A DNA stretch of 64,000 nt from Bradyrhizobium sp. 164 (GTDB lineage Bacteria > Pseudomonadota > Alphaproteobacteria > Rhizobiales > Xanthobacteraceae): the NCBI RefSeq assembly GCF_023073715.1, contig NZ_JADPKA010000097.1, positions 62,001-126,000 of the forward strand, read 5' to 3'. Shown here piece by piece: positions 51,421 through 60,642 of the stretch; within the stretch, counting starts at the first letter, position 1, and each line of letters begins with the position of its first letter. The translations under genes and the position numbers were made by a program. The notes beneath the pieces are model-generated. The model was given only the letters and a program-made list of their open reading frames with translations, made no database searches and was not told the DNA's origin.

Positions 51421-53019
51421 TCAATCGAACAAATTGGCGAGGCGCTGCTTCATCTGATCGGCGATATAAAGCGCGAGGGCCTGGATGGTGGAGGTCGGGT
51501 TTACCCCGCCCGAAGTGACGAAGATGCTGCCGTCGACGATGAACAGGTTCTTGACGTCGTGGGTGCGGCCCCATTCGTTGACGACCGAGCGTTCGGGGTC
51601 GGTGCCCATCCGCGCGGTGCCGAGCAGGTGCCAGCCGCCCCACGGGATCGGCGAATTGATGCAGATGTCGGTCGCGCCCGCCGTTTCGAGAACCTCGCGG
51701 CCGCGGGCGAGCGCATGCTCCATCATCTTCCGGCTGTTCTCGCTGATCGTATAATCGATCTTCGGTGCGGGAATGCCGTGGCTGTCCTTCAGCACCGGAT
51801 CGAGCGTGACGCGATTATGCTCTTCGGGCAGGTCCTCGCAGATCGCGGAGAAACCCAGCCGATGGCCATTGAGCTTACGGAAGACGCGGTGATGGTCGGC
51901 GCCCCAGGGCAAAATGCCCTTCTGCTCGCTGACGACGGCCTCGAACACCGGTCCTGCCCCGCGTACGAACTGCACGCCGTAGCCGCGCACGAAGCCGCGC
52001 GACAGGTCCGTGTCATACCACTGCTTGCTCCACAGGCAGGTCGGCGGCGCGCGGTTGCTGTCCGTCGGCTCCTTCACATAGCCGTAGATCTGCGCATAGG
52101 GGTGAAACATCAGGTTCTTGCCGACGAGCCCGGACGAATTGGCAAGTCCATTCGGAAAACGCCCCGAGGCCGAGTTCAGCAGCAATCGCGGCGTACCGAC
52201 GCCGTTGCAGGCGATGATGACGACGTGGGCGGGCTGAAATTGCTCGATGCCGTCCTTGTCGTAATAGACCACGCCCGAGGCCATGCCGGTCTCGTCGGTG
52301 GTGATCTCACGCACGCGGCAATGGGTGCGCAGCTCGACGCCGGCACGGATCGCATGCGGCCAATAGGTGATGTCGGTGGAAGACTTTGCGCCTTGCGCGC
52401 AGGCCGGCGTGCAATGGCCGAGATTGATGCAGCGCGCCCGGCCCTCATAGTCCATTGTCGCGACCGTCGTGTCAGACGGCCACCAGTGCCAGCCGAGCTT
52501 GTTCATGGCCTTGCCGATGATGGCGCCGGACAATCCCAGCGGCTGTTGCGGCATCGGCGGATGCGTCAGCGGCGAAAGCGGATCGCCTGACAGGCCGGAG
52601 GTCCCCATCATCCGGTCGTTCTCCTCGAAGAACGGGGTCAGCGCATCGTAGTCGATCGGCCAGTCGTCGGCGACGCCATCGAGCGTCTTCACCTTGAAAT
52701 CGGAGGGATGCAGCCGCGGCCAGTGCGCGGTGTACATGACCGTCGAGCCGCCTACTGCATTGTAGTTGACGACCTTGATCGGCGAATTGTCGTCGTTGAT
52801 CGGATAGTCCTCGGGCCGCCCGCGGACGTTGGGGCTCGACGACCATTCGCCGTAGAACTTGGCTTCCCAGTCCCGCCCGGTGCTGGGATATTCCGCCGGA
52901 TTCATCCAGCCGCCCTGCTCCAGGCAGAGAATGTGCATCTTGGTCTCGGCCAGCGACCACGCCACCGCCGCGCCGGAAGCGCCGGCGCCGATGATCAGGA
53001 CGTCCACGGGGTCTTTCAT
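51421..53019 (-). CDS. GMC family FAD-dependent oxidoreductase
   Basis: A 532-residue flavoprotein. The FAD motif is GAGASG at residues 11-16, with LEQGGW as the next acidic contact. The GMC signature-like NAVGGSTVMYTAHWPRLHPSDF and the C-terminal active-site pair GGWHLLGTARMG (His) and GGVNPTSTIQALAL (Asn) are seen. The set of segments is typical of the large subunit of gluconate or sugar dehydrogenases. It starts at the ATG at 53019 (MKDPVDVLIIGAGASG); the longer frame is non-homologous. Substrate probably a polyol or sugar acid. Confidence 0.9.
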   Translation of the reverse strand: MKDPVDVLIIGAGASGAAVAWSLAETKMHILCLEQGGWMNPAEYPSTGRDWEAKFYGEWSSSPNVRGRPEDYPINDDNSPIKVVNYNAVGGSTVMYTAHWPRLHPSDFKVKTLDGVADDWPIDYDALTPFFEENDRMMGTSGLSGDPLSPLTHPPMPQQPLGLSGAIIGKAMNKLGWHWWPSDTTVATMDYEGRARCINLGHCTPACAQGAKSSTDITYWPHAIRAGVELRTHCRVREITTDETGMASGVVYYDKDGIEQFQPAHVVIIACNGVGTPRLLLNSASGRFPNGLANSSGLVGKNLMFHPYAQIYGYVKEPTDSNRAPPTCLWSKQWYDTDLSRGFVRGYGVQFVRGAGPVFEAVVSEQKGILPWGADHHRVFRKLNGHRLGFSAICEDLPEEHNRVTLDPVLKDSHGIPAPKIDYTISENSRKMMEHALARGREVLETAGATDICINSPIPWGGWHLLGTARMGTDPERSVVNEWGRTHDVKNLFIVDGSIFVTSGGVNPTSTIQALALYIADQMKQRLANLFD

Positions 53020-53217
53020 TGCAACCTTTTCCTCCCCTCGCCGCTTTCCGGGCGATTCGGCCCTGCGGTCCGCGAGGCCGGCGAACGATAGGATCAGAGC
53101 AACGGCTGAGTAAAGCCGCGAGGCCGGAATGTCGCACTTCGCAGGGCGCAGACCATTGGTCTCGCCACATCCGGATGCTAGGAACAGGGCCGCACGAGCC
53201 ATCGATAGCGAGATCGT

Positions 53218-54006
53218 ATGTCCTTCCGAAATTTCTTTGCCCCCGCCCGCGCTTTTGCGCTCGCTTCATTTTTCGCCTTGTCCGGACTTCTGGTCTCGCC
53301 CGGACCAGCCTCCGCGCTGACTGCCGCCGCGACAGCCCGCGACGGCAACTCCATCCAGGTCGGCGACGTCACCTATCGGCTCGACGGCGTTGATGCGCCC
53401 GAGCTTGATCAGGTCTGCATCGACGAGCACGCCGATTCCTGGAGCTGCGGCATCGAGGCCCGCGACCAGCTGACGAAACTGATCGGAAAACGGACGGTGC
53501 GCTGCGACGACGTCGGACCGGAAAAGAGTTTTGGCAAGCGGCACCGCGCCATCTGCACGGCCGAGGGCGACAAGGCCAGCTTGAACGAGCAGTTGATCAA
53601 GCTCGGCTTTGCCCTCGCGCGCGAGCCGATCAAGGCCAACGTCAAACCGGCGGCCACCGAGGCCAAGACGGCGGCCGCTGGGATCTGGAAGGGCTGCTTT
53701 GTTGCACCGCAAGATTTCCGCGCCGGCAAGAGGGATGGCGCGCTTCTCGGCGCCGCGTGCCGCCCAGACCGGGACAAGGAAATCCGCGCCGTGCTGTTCC
53801 CGGAGGAGCTGACGATGCCGCCGAGTTGCAGCATCAAGGGCAAGCTCGCGGTGCGCGCACGCGTCACCGGCAATATCGGCATCTATCATTTGCGGGGCTG
53901 TCCGAGCTATCCGGCGACGACTAAGCCCGACCGCTGGTTCTGCTCGGAGGACGACGCCCAGGCCGCCGGCTTCCGCAAGGCCTATAATTGCCGTCGGCCG
54001 AAGTGA
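53218..54006 (+). CDS. Secreted thermonuclease (SNase-like) domain protein
   Basis: A 262-residue exported protein with a signal peptide (residues 1-33, ending PASALT). The staphylococcal-nuclease fold is recognisable from ARDGNSIQVGDVTYRLDGVDAPELDQVC, IEARDQLTKLIGKRTVRC and GKRHRAICTAEGDKASLNEQLIKLGFALA. The C-terminal 90 residues contain SIKGKLAVRARVTGNIGIYHLRGCPSYPATTKPDRWFCSEDDAQAAGF, a small Cys-containing module. Some of the catalytic positions of SNase (Arg, Glu, Arg) look altered, so nuclease activity is uncertain. The gene is single. Confidence 0.85.
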   Translation: MSFRNFFAPARAFALASFFALSGLLVSPGPASALTAAATARDGNSIQVGDVTYRLDGVDAPELDQVCIDEHADSWSCGIEARDQLTKLIGKRTVRCDDVGPEKSFGKRHRAICTAEGDKASLNEQLIKLGFALAREPIKANVKPAATEAKTAAAGIWKGCFVAPQDFRAGKRDGALLGAACRPDRDKEIRAVLFPEELTMPPSCSIKGKLAVRARVTGNIGIYHLRGCPSYPATTKPDRWFCSEDDAQAAGFRKAYNCRRPK

Positions 54007-54185
54007 ACAATTCCTTCACACATCCGTGAGTAGTAGTCCAAGACCGTATTGATCCGGAATTGAAGTCTATCGGGAGTTGCGTCATTTGTATGCGTACGCA
54101 AGCGCCTTGCGCGAGCGTTTCCTTTGGCAGCAATCCGGCTTCGGTCCGATTGCCTTGCTCGGGCGTTTCCTCCCTAGACTTGGGC

Positions 54186-54217
54186 CGCTTGCCATCCAAG
54201 CGGCTCTTTCTTTTTGG
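54186..54217 (+). terminator. Intrinsic terminator between nuclease and cyo operon
   Basis: GCCGCTT and AAGCGGC form a stem with a short loop, followed by TCTTTCTTTTT. It would end plus-strand transcription before the convergent cyoD gene; the reverse strand has no U-run. Confidence 0.7.
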
Positions 54218-54224
54218 GCGGGTC

Positions 54225-54614
54225 CTAACTCCGCATCTGCATGATGTGGTCCATCGGTGGCATGTTGGCGTTCAGATGCGCCATGATCCAGACCGTTCCT
54301 CCGACCACCAGGAAGACGACCAGAAGCCCGAAGGCGAGCGCCAGCACGTTGTTGGTGTTGTCCGGACCTGTGGTGATGTGCAGGAAGAACACGAGATGCA
54401 CGCCCATCTGTGCGATCGCGAGCACGATCAGCGCAACAGGAATCGACGGCTGCCAGACCAGATCCGTACCGGCGATGAAGAACGACGTCGCCGTGAGCAG
54501 CAGGGCCAAGACAAGACCGACGACGTAACCGAGGATGCGGGTGCCGACACTGTGTTGCTCTTCCTCGCCGGGCGCGAGGTCGTGTTTCACCAACCCATGG
54601 GTCTGATCACTCAT
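54225..54614 (-). CDS. cyoD: Cytochrome o ubiquinol oxidase subunit IV
   Basis: A 129-residue membrane protein with three helices (about 25-50, 58-80, 92-115), with the family segment GYVVGLVLALLLTATSFFI and IVLAIAQMGVHLVFFLHI. CyoD stabilises the oxidase. The ATG at 54614 overlaps the cyoC stop by four bases. The operon ends here: cyoE (haem O synthase) does not follow. Confidence 0.92.
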   Translation of the reverse strand: MSDQTHGLVKHDLAPGEEEQHSVGTRILGYVVGLVLALLLTATSFFIAGTDLVWQPSIPVALIVLAIAQMGVHLVFFLHITTGPDNTNNVLALAFGLLVVFLVVGGTVWIMAHLNANMPPMDHIMQMRS

Positions 54615-55252
54615 GGCGCGCTCCCGAGCAGGTAGACCACGGAAAACACCGCGACCCAGATGATGTCGAGCGCGTGCCAGAACAGCGCAAAGCACATCAT
54701 CCGCCGCAATATGTCGGCGCGAAAGCCTTTGGCGAACACCTGGGCCATCATGGTGAGCAGCCACAGCACTCCGGCCGAGACGTGCAGGCCATGACACCCG
54801 ACCAGCGAGAAGAACGCGGTCAGGAACGCGCTGCGCGATGGGCCATAGCCACGGGCGACGAGGTCGGCGAATTCGCGGAACTCGATGGCGAGGAATATGA
54901 GGCCGAGCACACAGGTCACGGCCATGCCAAGGTAGAACCAGAACCGGTTGCGCACGTCGGCGGCAATGCTGGCCATGCCGCAGGTGAAGCTCGACAGCAA
55001 CAGGCAGACCGTTTCGATCGCGACGTTCTTCGGCTCGAAGATCTCCGAGCCCTTCGGGCCGCCGGCGGTCTGGCCGGCCAGCACCGCATAGGCCGCAAAG
55101 AAGCAGGAGAACATCACGATGTCGGAGAGCAGGAAGATCCAGAAGCCGTAGGCGGTCACGATCCGCTTCGGCGCGGGTCCGGGATGCTCGATGATGAGCC
55201 CGATGTGATGGGGATCGGCGTGGGCGCGGCCGGCCGTGGCGGTCATCGACAT
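54611..55252 (-). CDS. cyoC: Cytochrome o ubiquinol oxidase subunit III
   Basis: A 213-residue membrane protein of the haem-copper oxidase subunit III family with five helices: YGFWIFLLSDIVMFSCFFAAYAVL, ETVCLLLSSFTCGMA, LGMAVTCVLGLIFLAIE, AFFSLVGCHGLHVSAGVLWLL and FALFWHALDIIWVAVFSVVYL. It overlaps cyoB's stop by one base and cyoD's start by four. Confidence 0.94.
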   Translation of the reverse strand: MSMTATAGRAHADPHHIGLIIEHPGPAPKRIVTAYGFWIFLLSDIVMFSCFFAAYAVLAGQTAGGPKGSEIFEPKNVAIETVCLLLSSFTCGMASIAADVRNRFWFYLGMAVTCVLGLIFLAIEFREFADLVARGYGPSRSAFLTAFFSLVGCHGLHVSAGVLWLLTMMAQVFAKGFRADILRRMMCFALFWHALDIIWVAVFSVVYLLGSAP

Positions 55253-57252
55253 CAGACTGCCCCCGCCATGCTGACGAGGCTGCGCCGCTCCTCGAGATTG
55301 GTGCGGTCGATGCGGGCGACCTCATCGGCCGGGATGACGTATTCGTCATGGTCGCGCCAGGCGAACACGACGAAGGTCGCGAAGGCACCCAGGCCGCCCA
55401 GGATCACCATCCACCAGATGTGCCAGATCAGCGCAAAGCCCATGATGGTGGCGAAGAACGCGCAGACGAAGCCGGTGGGAGAATTCCGGGGCATCTCGAT
55501 GTCCTGATATTCCGGCTCTTCGTGCTCGAGCAGTTGCTGCTTGGCATGCGCCTTCATCTCCCAATAGGCGTCCTCGCCGCGCACGTCGGGATGGAAGGCG
55601 AAATTGAACACCGGCGGCGGCGACGAGGTCGCCCATTCCAGCGAGCGGCCGTCCCAGGGATCGCCGGTGCGGTCACGCAAGGCCTCGCGGTTGCGGATGC
55701 TGACCACGATCTGCACGATCTGGCAGATCACGCCGATCGTCAGCACCGCCATGCCCACCGCCGCCACCAGCATCCAGGGCCGCCAGGCCGCGACATCGTA
55801 ATGCTGCATGCGCCGCGTCATGCCGAGCATGCCGGCGACATAGAGCGGCATGAAGGTGATGAAGAAGCCGAGGAAGGTGAACCAGAACGCAGCCTTGCCC
55901 CAGCGTTCGTCGAGGCGGAAGCCGAACGCCTTCGGAAACCAATATTCGAAGCCGGCGAAGGCGCCGAATAGCACGCCGCCGATAATGACATTGTGGAAGT
56001 GCGCCACCAGGAACATGCTGTTGTGAAGCATGAAGTCGGCCGGCGGCACCGCGAGCAGGACGCCCGTCAATCCGCCGACGATGAACGTCACCATGAAGCC
56101 GACCGCCCACAGCATCGGCGTCGCAAAACGGATGCGGCCGCCATACATCGTGAACAGCCAATTGTAGATCTTCACCCCCGTCGGCACCGCGATGATCATG
56201 CTAGCGATGCCGAAGATGGCGTTGACGTCGGGGCCGGCACCCATCGTGAAGAAATGATGCAACCACACCATGAAGGAGATGACGCAGATCGCCATGGTGG
56301 CGAGCACCATCGAGCGATAGCCGAACAGCGCCTTGCCGGAGAAGGTCGAAACCACCTCGGAGAAGATGCCGAAGGCCGGCAGCACCAGGATGTAGACCTC
56401 GGGATGCCCCCAAGCCCAGATCAGGTTCATGAACATCATGACGTTGCCGCCGGCCTCGTTGGTGAAGAAGTGGAAGCCGAGGTAACGGTCGAGCAAGAGC
56501 ATCGCCAGCGTGGCGGTGAGGATCGGGAACGCGGCGACGATGAGGAGGTTCGAGGCCAGCGTGGTCCAGCAGAACATCGGCATGCGCAGATAGTTCATGC
56601 CCTTGGTGCGCAGCTTCAGCACGGTGGTGACGAGATTGATGCCGGCGACCAGCGTGCCGACGCCGGAGATCTGGAGTGACCAGGCGTAGTAATCGACGCC
56701 GACCCCGGGCGAGTAGGACAGTTCCGACAGCGGCGGAAAGGCGAGCCAACCGGTGCGCGCGAATTCGCCGACCACGAGCGAGATATTGACCAGCAGTGCG
56801 CCGGTCGCGGTCAGCCAGAACCCGACCGAATTGAGCGTCGGGAACGCGACATCGCGCACGCCGAGTTGGAGCGGCACGATCAGGTTCATCAGCCCGATCA
56901 CGAACGGCATTGCCACGAAGAAGATCATGATGGTGCCGTGCGCGGAAAAAATCTGGTTGTAGTGCTCGGGCGGGAGATAGCCTTGCGATTGGTAGGCGAC
57001 CGCCTGCTGGATTCGCATCATGATGGCGTCGCTGCCGCCGCGCAGCAGCATCACCGAGGCCAGCAGCACATACATGACGCCAATGCGCTTGTGGTCGACG
57101 CTGGTGATCCATTCGCTCCAGAGATAGGGCAGATGCCCCCTCACCACGACCCAGGCCAGCACGCCCAGGATGGCGACCAGCACCACCGCGCCGGCGACGA
57201 GCGGAATCGGCTGATCGAACGGAATGGCGGACCAATCGAGCTTACCGAGCAT
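55252..57252 (-). CDS. cyoB: Cytochrome o ubiquinol oxidase subunit I
   Basis: A 666-residue main subunit carrying low-spin haem b and the binuclear haem o3-CuB centre. Segments include NQIFSAHGTIMIFFVAMP, WAWGHPEVYILVLPAFGIFSEV (CuB His-Pro-Glu-Val-Tyr cross-link region), VWLHHFFTMG and NSMFLVAHFHNVIIGG. It reduces oxygen to water with ubiquinol and pumps protons. The ATG at 57252 (MLGKLDWSAIPFD) is preferred because GGAGG lies before it; it overlaps cyoA by 11 bases. Confidence 0.95.
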   Translation of the reverse strand: MLGKLDWSAIPFDQPIPLVAGAVVLVAILGVLAWVVVRGHLPYLWSEWITSVDHKRIGVMYVLLASVMLLRGGSDAIMMRIQQAVAYQSQGYLPPEHYNQIFSAHGTIMIFFVAMPFVIGLMNLIVPLQLGVRDVAFPTLNSVGFWLTATGALLVNISLVVGEFARTGWLAFPPLSELSYSPGVGVDYYAWSLQISGVGTLVAGINLVTTVLKLRTKGMNYLRMPMFCWTTLASNLLIVAAFPILTATLAMLLLDRYLGFHFFTNEAGGNVMMFMNLIWAWGHPEVYILVLPAFGIFSEVVSTFSGKALFGYRSMVLATMAICVISFMVWLHHFFTMGAGPDVNAIFGIASMIIAVPTGVKIYNWLFTMYGGRIRFATPMLWAVGFMVTFIVGGLTGVLLAVPPADFMLHNSMFLVAHFHNVIIGGVLFGAFAGFEYWFPKAFGFRLDERWGKAAFWFTFLGFFITFMPLYVAGMLGMTRRMQHYDVAAWRPWMLVAAVGMAVLTIGVICQIVQIVVSIRNREALRDRTGDPWDGRSLEWATSSPPPVFNFAFHPDVRGEDAYWEMKAHAKQQLLEHEEPEYQDIEMPRNSPTGFVCAFFATIMGFALIWHIWWMVILGGLGAFATFVVFAWRDHDEYVIPADEVARIDRTNLEERRSLVSMAGAV

Positions 57253-58081
57253 CGTGGCCTCCACTGTGCGACCGGCCGGCTTCGGATGCCAGCTCCGGCC
57301 CAGGACCCGGCGGAATGTGCTGGGTTGCGATCAGATCGAACAGGCGCGGATCCTCGAGCCGATAAGTCGGCCGGCTCTTCTCGATTCCCTGCTGCATCAG
57401 GGTCCTGTAGCTGTCCTCATTCAGCACGGCATCGGTCTTCGCCGTGCCCGCCACCCAATCCGGAAACGCGAGCGGCGAGATCACGTTGACGTCGAACATC
57501 ATGTCGGGGAAGCCGTCGCCGGAGAAATGCGCCGACAGGCCCTGGAGCCTGCCCTCGTGGTCGGCGCGCAGGTTCAGCTTCGTCACCATGCCGTTCATGG
57601 TGTAGATCATGCTGCCGAGCTGCGGGATAAAGAACGTGTTCATCACGCTCGACGACGTCAGCTGGAAGTTCAGCTCGGCGCCGGCTGGTACCGTTAGCGT
57701 GTTGACGGTGGCGATGCGCTGATCCGGATAGATGAATAGCCATTTCCAGTCGAGCGAGACGGCCTGGATGCGCACCGGGCTGCCGGTGCCCGGCACGGGT
57801 GCCGCGGGATCGAGCTGATGCGAGCCGATCCAGGCGACGCCGCCGAGCAGGATGACAGTGAGCGCAGGGATCGCCCACACCACCATCTCGACGCGCCCGG
57901 AATAGACGAAGTCGGGCTGGTAGCGCGCTTTCGGATTGGACGCGCGAAACCAGAACGCGAAGCCGAGTATCGCAACGATGGTCGGCACCACGATCACGAG
58001 CATGATGAAGACGGAATCGATCAGGATGGTGCTGTTGGCCGCAGCCACAGGCCCTTGCGGATCGAGCAGATTCATCGGCAA
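57242..58081 (-). CDS. cyoA: Cytochrome o ubiquinol oxidase subunit II
   Basis: A 279-residue protein with two helices (about 20-45 and 65-85) and a periplasmic cupredoxin-like domain. CuA ligands are absent, as usual in quinol oxidases: the cupredoxin part reads SSVMNTFFIPQLGSMIYTMNGMVTKL and LSAHFSGDGFPDMMFDV. It begins the operon. Two close ATGs (58081, 58075) are possible. A near-perfect EcfG-type promoter lies about 80 bases upstream. No lipoprotein signal is seen, unlike E. coli CyoA. Confidence 0.93.
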   Translation of the reverse strand: MPMNLLDPQGPVAAANSTILIDSVFIMLVIVVPTIVAILGFAFWFRASNPKARYQPDFVYSGRVEMVVWAIPALTVILLGGVAWIGSHQLDPAAPVPGTGSPVRIQAVSLDWKWLFIYPDQRIATVNTLTVPAGAELNFQLTSSSVMNTFFIPQLGSMIYTMNGMVTKLNLRADHEGRLQGLSAHFSGDGFPDMMFDVNVISPLAFPDWVAGTAKTDAVLNEDSYRTLMQQGIEKSRPTYRLEDPRLFDLIATQHIPPGPGPELASEAGRSHSGGHDAR

Positions 58082-58140
58082 GCCACTGGCGGTTGGGAAG
58101 CCCCGGGACAGAGCCTAGCGCGGGAAAGGCTCCGCAACAA

Positions 58141-58165
58141 ACGCTGCGACCTCAGAACGGTTCCT
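58141..58165 (-). promoter_or_regulatory. Candidate EcfG-type promoter of the cyo operon
   Basis: On the minus strand GGAAC (58165-58161) is followed after exactly 16 bases by CGTT (58144-58141), matching the alphaproteobacterial general-stress promoter pattern. It lies about 60 bases before cyoA. The same site contains an inverted pair (GGTTC/GAACC), which could also bind another regulator. Confidence 0.55.
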
Positions 58166-58330
58166 GAACCGCTGGGGTCAGCCATGCGCGGTCGGCCGGC
58201 CGCAACATGCAATCGCATGTGATGTCAATGACATGAAAGCGGGAGCGGCGCCCTTCTCTCCGGTCGAGGCGATTGCTAATCTGCACGAAAATATTGGATC
58301 AACAGGATCCGGGCCCGGGAGTAAACCGAG

Positions 58331-59131
58331 ATGCGCTTGAAGGACAAGGTTGCGATCGTCGTCGGCGCGGGGCAGAGCCCGGGCGAGGGCATGGGCAACG
58401 GCCGCGCCACTGCGCTCACGTTCGCGCGGGAGGGTGCCAAGGTCTTGTGCGTCGATCATCATCTGGACTCGGCGCAGGAGACGGTCGCGATGATCACGGC
58501 GAAGCAGGGCACAGCCGCAGCCTTCAAGGCCGACGTGACCAAAGCCGCCGACATCAAGGCGATGGTCGCGGACGCGCAATCGCGCTGGGGCCGGATTGAC
58601 GTGCTGCACAACAATGTCGGCGTCAGCCTCGCCGGCGGCGATGCAGAATTGCTGCAACTGACCGAAGAAGCGTTCGACCGCGTCGTCGCCATCAATCTGA
58701 AGAGCTGCATTCTCGCCGCGAAAGAGGTGATCCCGATCATGCGCACGCAGAGAGGCGGCGCCATCATCAACATCTCCTCGATGGCGGCGATCACGACCTA
58801 CCCTTACGTCGCCTACAAGGCGACGAAATCGGCGATGATCGCCTTCACCGAACAGCTCGCCTACCAGAATGCCGAATACGGCATCCGCGCCAATGTCATT
58901 TTGCCCGGCCTGATGAACACGCCGATGGCCGTCGATACCCGCGCCCGCGAATGGCACAAGACCCGCGCCGAAGTCGAAGCCGAACGCGACAGCAAGGTGC
59001 CGCTGCGCAGGAAGATGGGCACCGGATGGGACGTCGCGAATGCCGCGCTGTTCCTGGCTTCAGATGAAGCGAGCTTCATCACCGGCGTGACGCTGCCGGT
59101 GGATGGCGGTGCGAGCGTGAGACGGGGGTAG
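58331..59131 (+). CDS. Short-chain dehydrogenase/reductase (SDR)
   Basis: A 266-residue classical SDR. The nucleotide motif is VVGAGQSPGEGMGNGRA (glycine-rich but longer than TGxxxGxG), with the usual HNNVGVS. The catalytic Ser (NISSMAA) and Tyr-x-x-x-Lys (VAYKATKSA) are intact. The C-terminus is FITGVTLPVDGG. It reads away from the cyo operon. Substrate unknown; typical of broad-range oxidoreductases of secondary alcohols. Confidence 0.9.
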   Translation: MRLKDKVAIVVGAGQSPGEGMGNGRATALTFAREGAKVLCVDHHLDSAQETVAMITAKQGTAAAFKADVTKAADIKAMVADAQSRWGRIDVLHNNVGVSLAGGDAELLQLTEEAFDRVVAINLKSCILAAKEVIPIMRTQRGGAIINISSMAAITTYPYVAYKATKSAMIAFTEQLAYQNAEYGIRANVILPGLMNTPMAVDTRAREWHKTRAEVEAERDSKVPLRRKMGTGWDVANAALFLASDEASFITGVTLPVDGGASVRRG

Positions 59132-59141
59132 GGTTCTCTTT

Positions 59142-59286
59142 CTCCTTCTCCCCTTGTGGGAGAAGGTGGCGCGAAGCGCCGGATGAGGGGTTCTCTCCAA
59201 TCGCCCAACCGTTCGTGAGGATGGAGACCCCTCACCCGTCACGCCGCTTCGCGGCGAGCCACCCTCTCCCACAAGGGAAGAGGGGG
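59142..59286. repeat. Intergenic repeat, CTCTCCC family, copy E
   Basis: Between convergent genes. Terminal stem TTCTCCCCTTGTGGGAGAA, then GGCGCGAAGCGCC, GGATGAGGGGT / ACCCCTCACCCGTC, hairpin CGCCGCTTCGCGGCG and CCTCTCCCACAAGGGAAGAGG. The sequence is close to copies A and B. Confidence 0.78.
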
Positions 59287-59304
59287 CAGCGTCACGCGGC
59301 GCGC

Positions 59305-60642
59305 TCAGCGCGAATACGTCACCCGCCAGATCGTGCCGTTGCCATCCTCCGACACCAGCAGCGATCCGTCCTTCGCCACGGCAACGCCAACCGGCCGTCC
59401 CCACACTTCAGTGTCGCTCACGACGAACCCCGTGACGAGATCCTCGTACTCGCCCGTCGGCTTGCCGTCCTTCATGCGGATGCGGATCACCTTGTAGCCG
59501 GTGCGCTTCGATCTGTTCCAGGAGCCGTGCTCGGCGGCGAAGGCGTCGCCCTGGTACTCGGGCGGAAACTGCGTGCCCTGATAGAAGGTCATGCCGAGCG
59601 AGGCCGAATGCGGCTGGATCAGCACGTCGGGGACGGTCACCTTGTCCTTGAGGTCCGGCCGCGCGCCGGCGTGGCGCGGGTCTTCATTGTTGCCGATATA
59701 GAACCAGGGCCAGCCGTAGAAGCCGCCCTCCTTCACGCTGGTCACGTAATCGGGCACGAGATCGTCGCCGAGGCCGTCGCGCTCGTTGGTCGAGCACCAG
59801 GGCAGGCCAGTCTGCGGCTGGATCGCAAGACCAACGCAATTGCGGAGGCCCGTGGCGTAGATCTTCCGCTTCTTGCCATCGGGATTGAAGGCCAGCACGG
59901 CGGCGCGCTCCGTCTCGCTGGCCCAGGCAGCGCCAAGCGGTTGCGCTTTCGACCACGCCTCCAATCCACCCGGCGGCGTGCCCATGCCCTCGGCGACGTT
60001 GCTGAGTGAGCCAACCGACACCAGCATGCGTTTGTTGTCGGGCGTGAACACGATGTCTCGGGTGGAATGTCCGCCGTCATGCGGCAGGCTTGCCACGATC
60101 GTTTCCGCCTTGCCGCGTGCCTTGAGATCGCCGGCCTGGTAGGGAAAGCGAACGACGCTGTCGGTGTTGGCGACATAGACCCATTGCGGGTTGTCACCGT
60201 CCGGAAAGAAGGCGATGCCGAACGGCTGCCTCAGGCCGCCGGCAAACACCTCGTTGGTCGCGGCCTTGCCGCCATCGCCCGCGCGCAGCACGCGGATGGT
60301 GCCGGCCCGTGTCTCCGCGACAAAGACATCCCCATTCGGCGCGACCCGCACGATGCGCGGCGCGCGCAGGCCTTCGGCGAACAGCTCGATCTTGAATCCG
60401 GCCGGGACCCGGAGCGCGGCCTCCGGTGGGCGCGGCACCACACGCGACGAGCTCGCAACGGAGCGCGTCGCGCCGGGCCTGACCAGATCCTGTGGCCGGA
60501 TCAACCTGACCGTGCCGGGCTTGTCGGCCCGCCAATCGCCGTAGGCATCCTTGCCCTGCAGCACCGGCTCACCTTGTGCGCTGGTGGCAGCCGCGACCAG
60601 CAATCCCGCGAACATCGCAACGGACCATATTCTGTCTTTCAC
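59305..60642 (-). CDS. Sorbosone/glucose dehydrogenase-like beta-propeller protein (PQQ type)
   Basis: A 445-residue exported beta-propeller. After a GTG start (60642) with GGGAGAA upstream comes a signal peptide (IWSVAMFAGLLVAAATSAQGE). Propeller segments include IVRVAPNGDVFVAETRAGTIRVLR, PFGIAFFPDGDNPQWVYVANTDSVVRFPY, HSTRDIVFTPDNKRMLVSVGSLSN, and AAEHGSWNRSKRTGYKVIRIRM. These match the glucose/sorbosone dehydrogenase (L-sorbosone) family, which uses PQQ in the periplasm. No PQQ synthesis genes are in the window. Upstream frame starts earlier but is less likely. Confidence 0.85.
   Translation of the reverse strand: MKDRIWSVAMFAGLLVAAATSAQGEPVLQGKDAYGDWRADKPGTVRLIRPQDLVRPGATRSVASSSRVVPRPPEAALRVPAGFKIELFAEGLRAPRIVRVAPNGDVFVAETRAGTIRVLRAGDGGKAATNEVFAGGLRQPFGIAFFPDGDNPQWVYVANTDSVVRFPYQAGDLKARGKAETIVASLPHDGGHSTRDIVFTPDNKRMLVSVGSLSNVAEGMGTPPGGLEAWSKAQPLGAAWASETERAAVLAFNPDGKKRKIYATGLRNCVGLAIQPQTGLPWCSTNERDGLGDDLVPDYVTSVKEGGFYGWPWFYIGNNEDPRHAGARPDLKDKVTVPDVLIQPHSASLGMTFYQGTQFPPEYQGDAFAAEHGSWNRSKRTGYKVIRIRMKDGKPTGEYEDLVTGFVVSDTEVWGRPVGVAVAKDGSLLVSEDGNGTIWRVTYSR

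Noticed and set aside
53160..53217. Possible EcfG promoter before the thermonuclease-like gene
   Set aside because: GGAAC is present without a -10 GTT at any allowed spacing.
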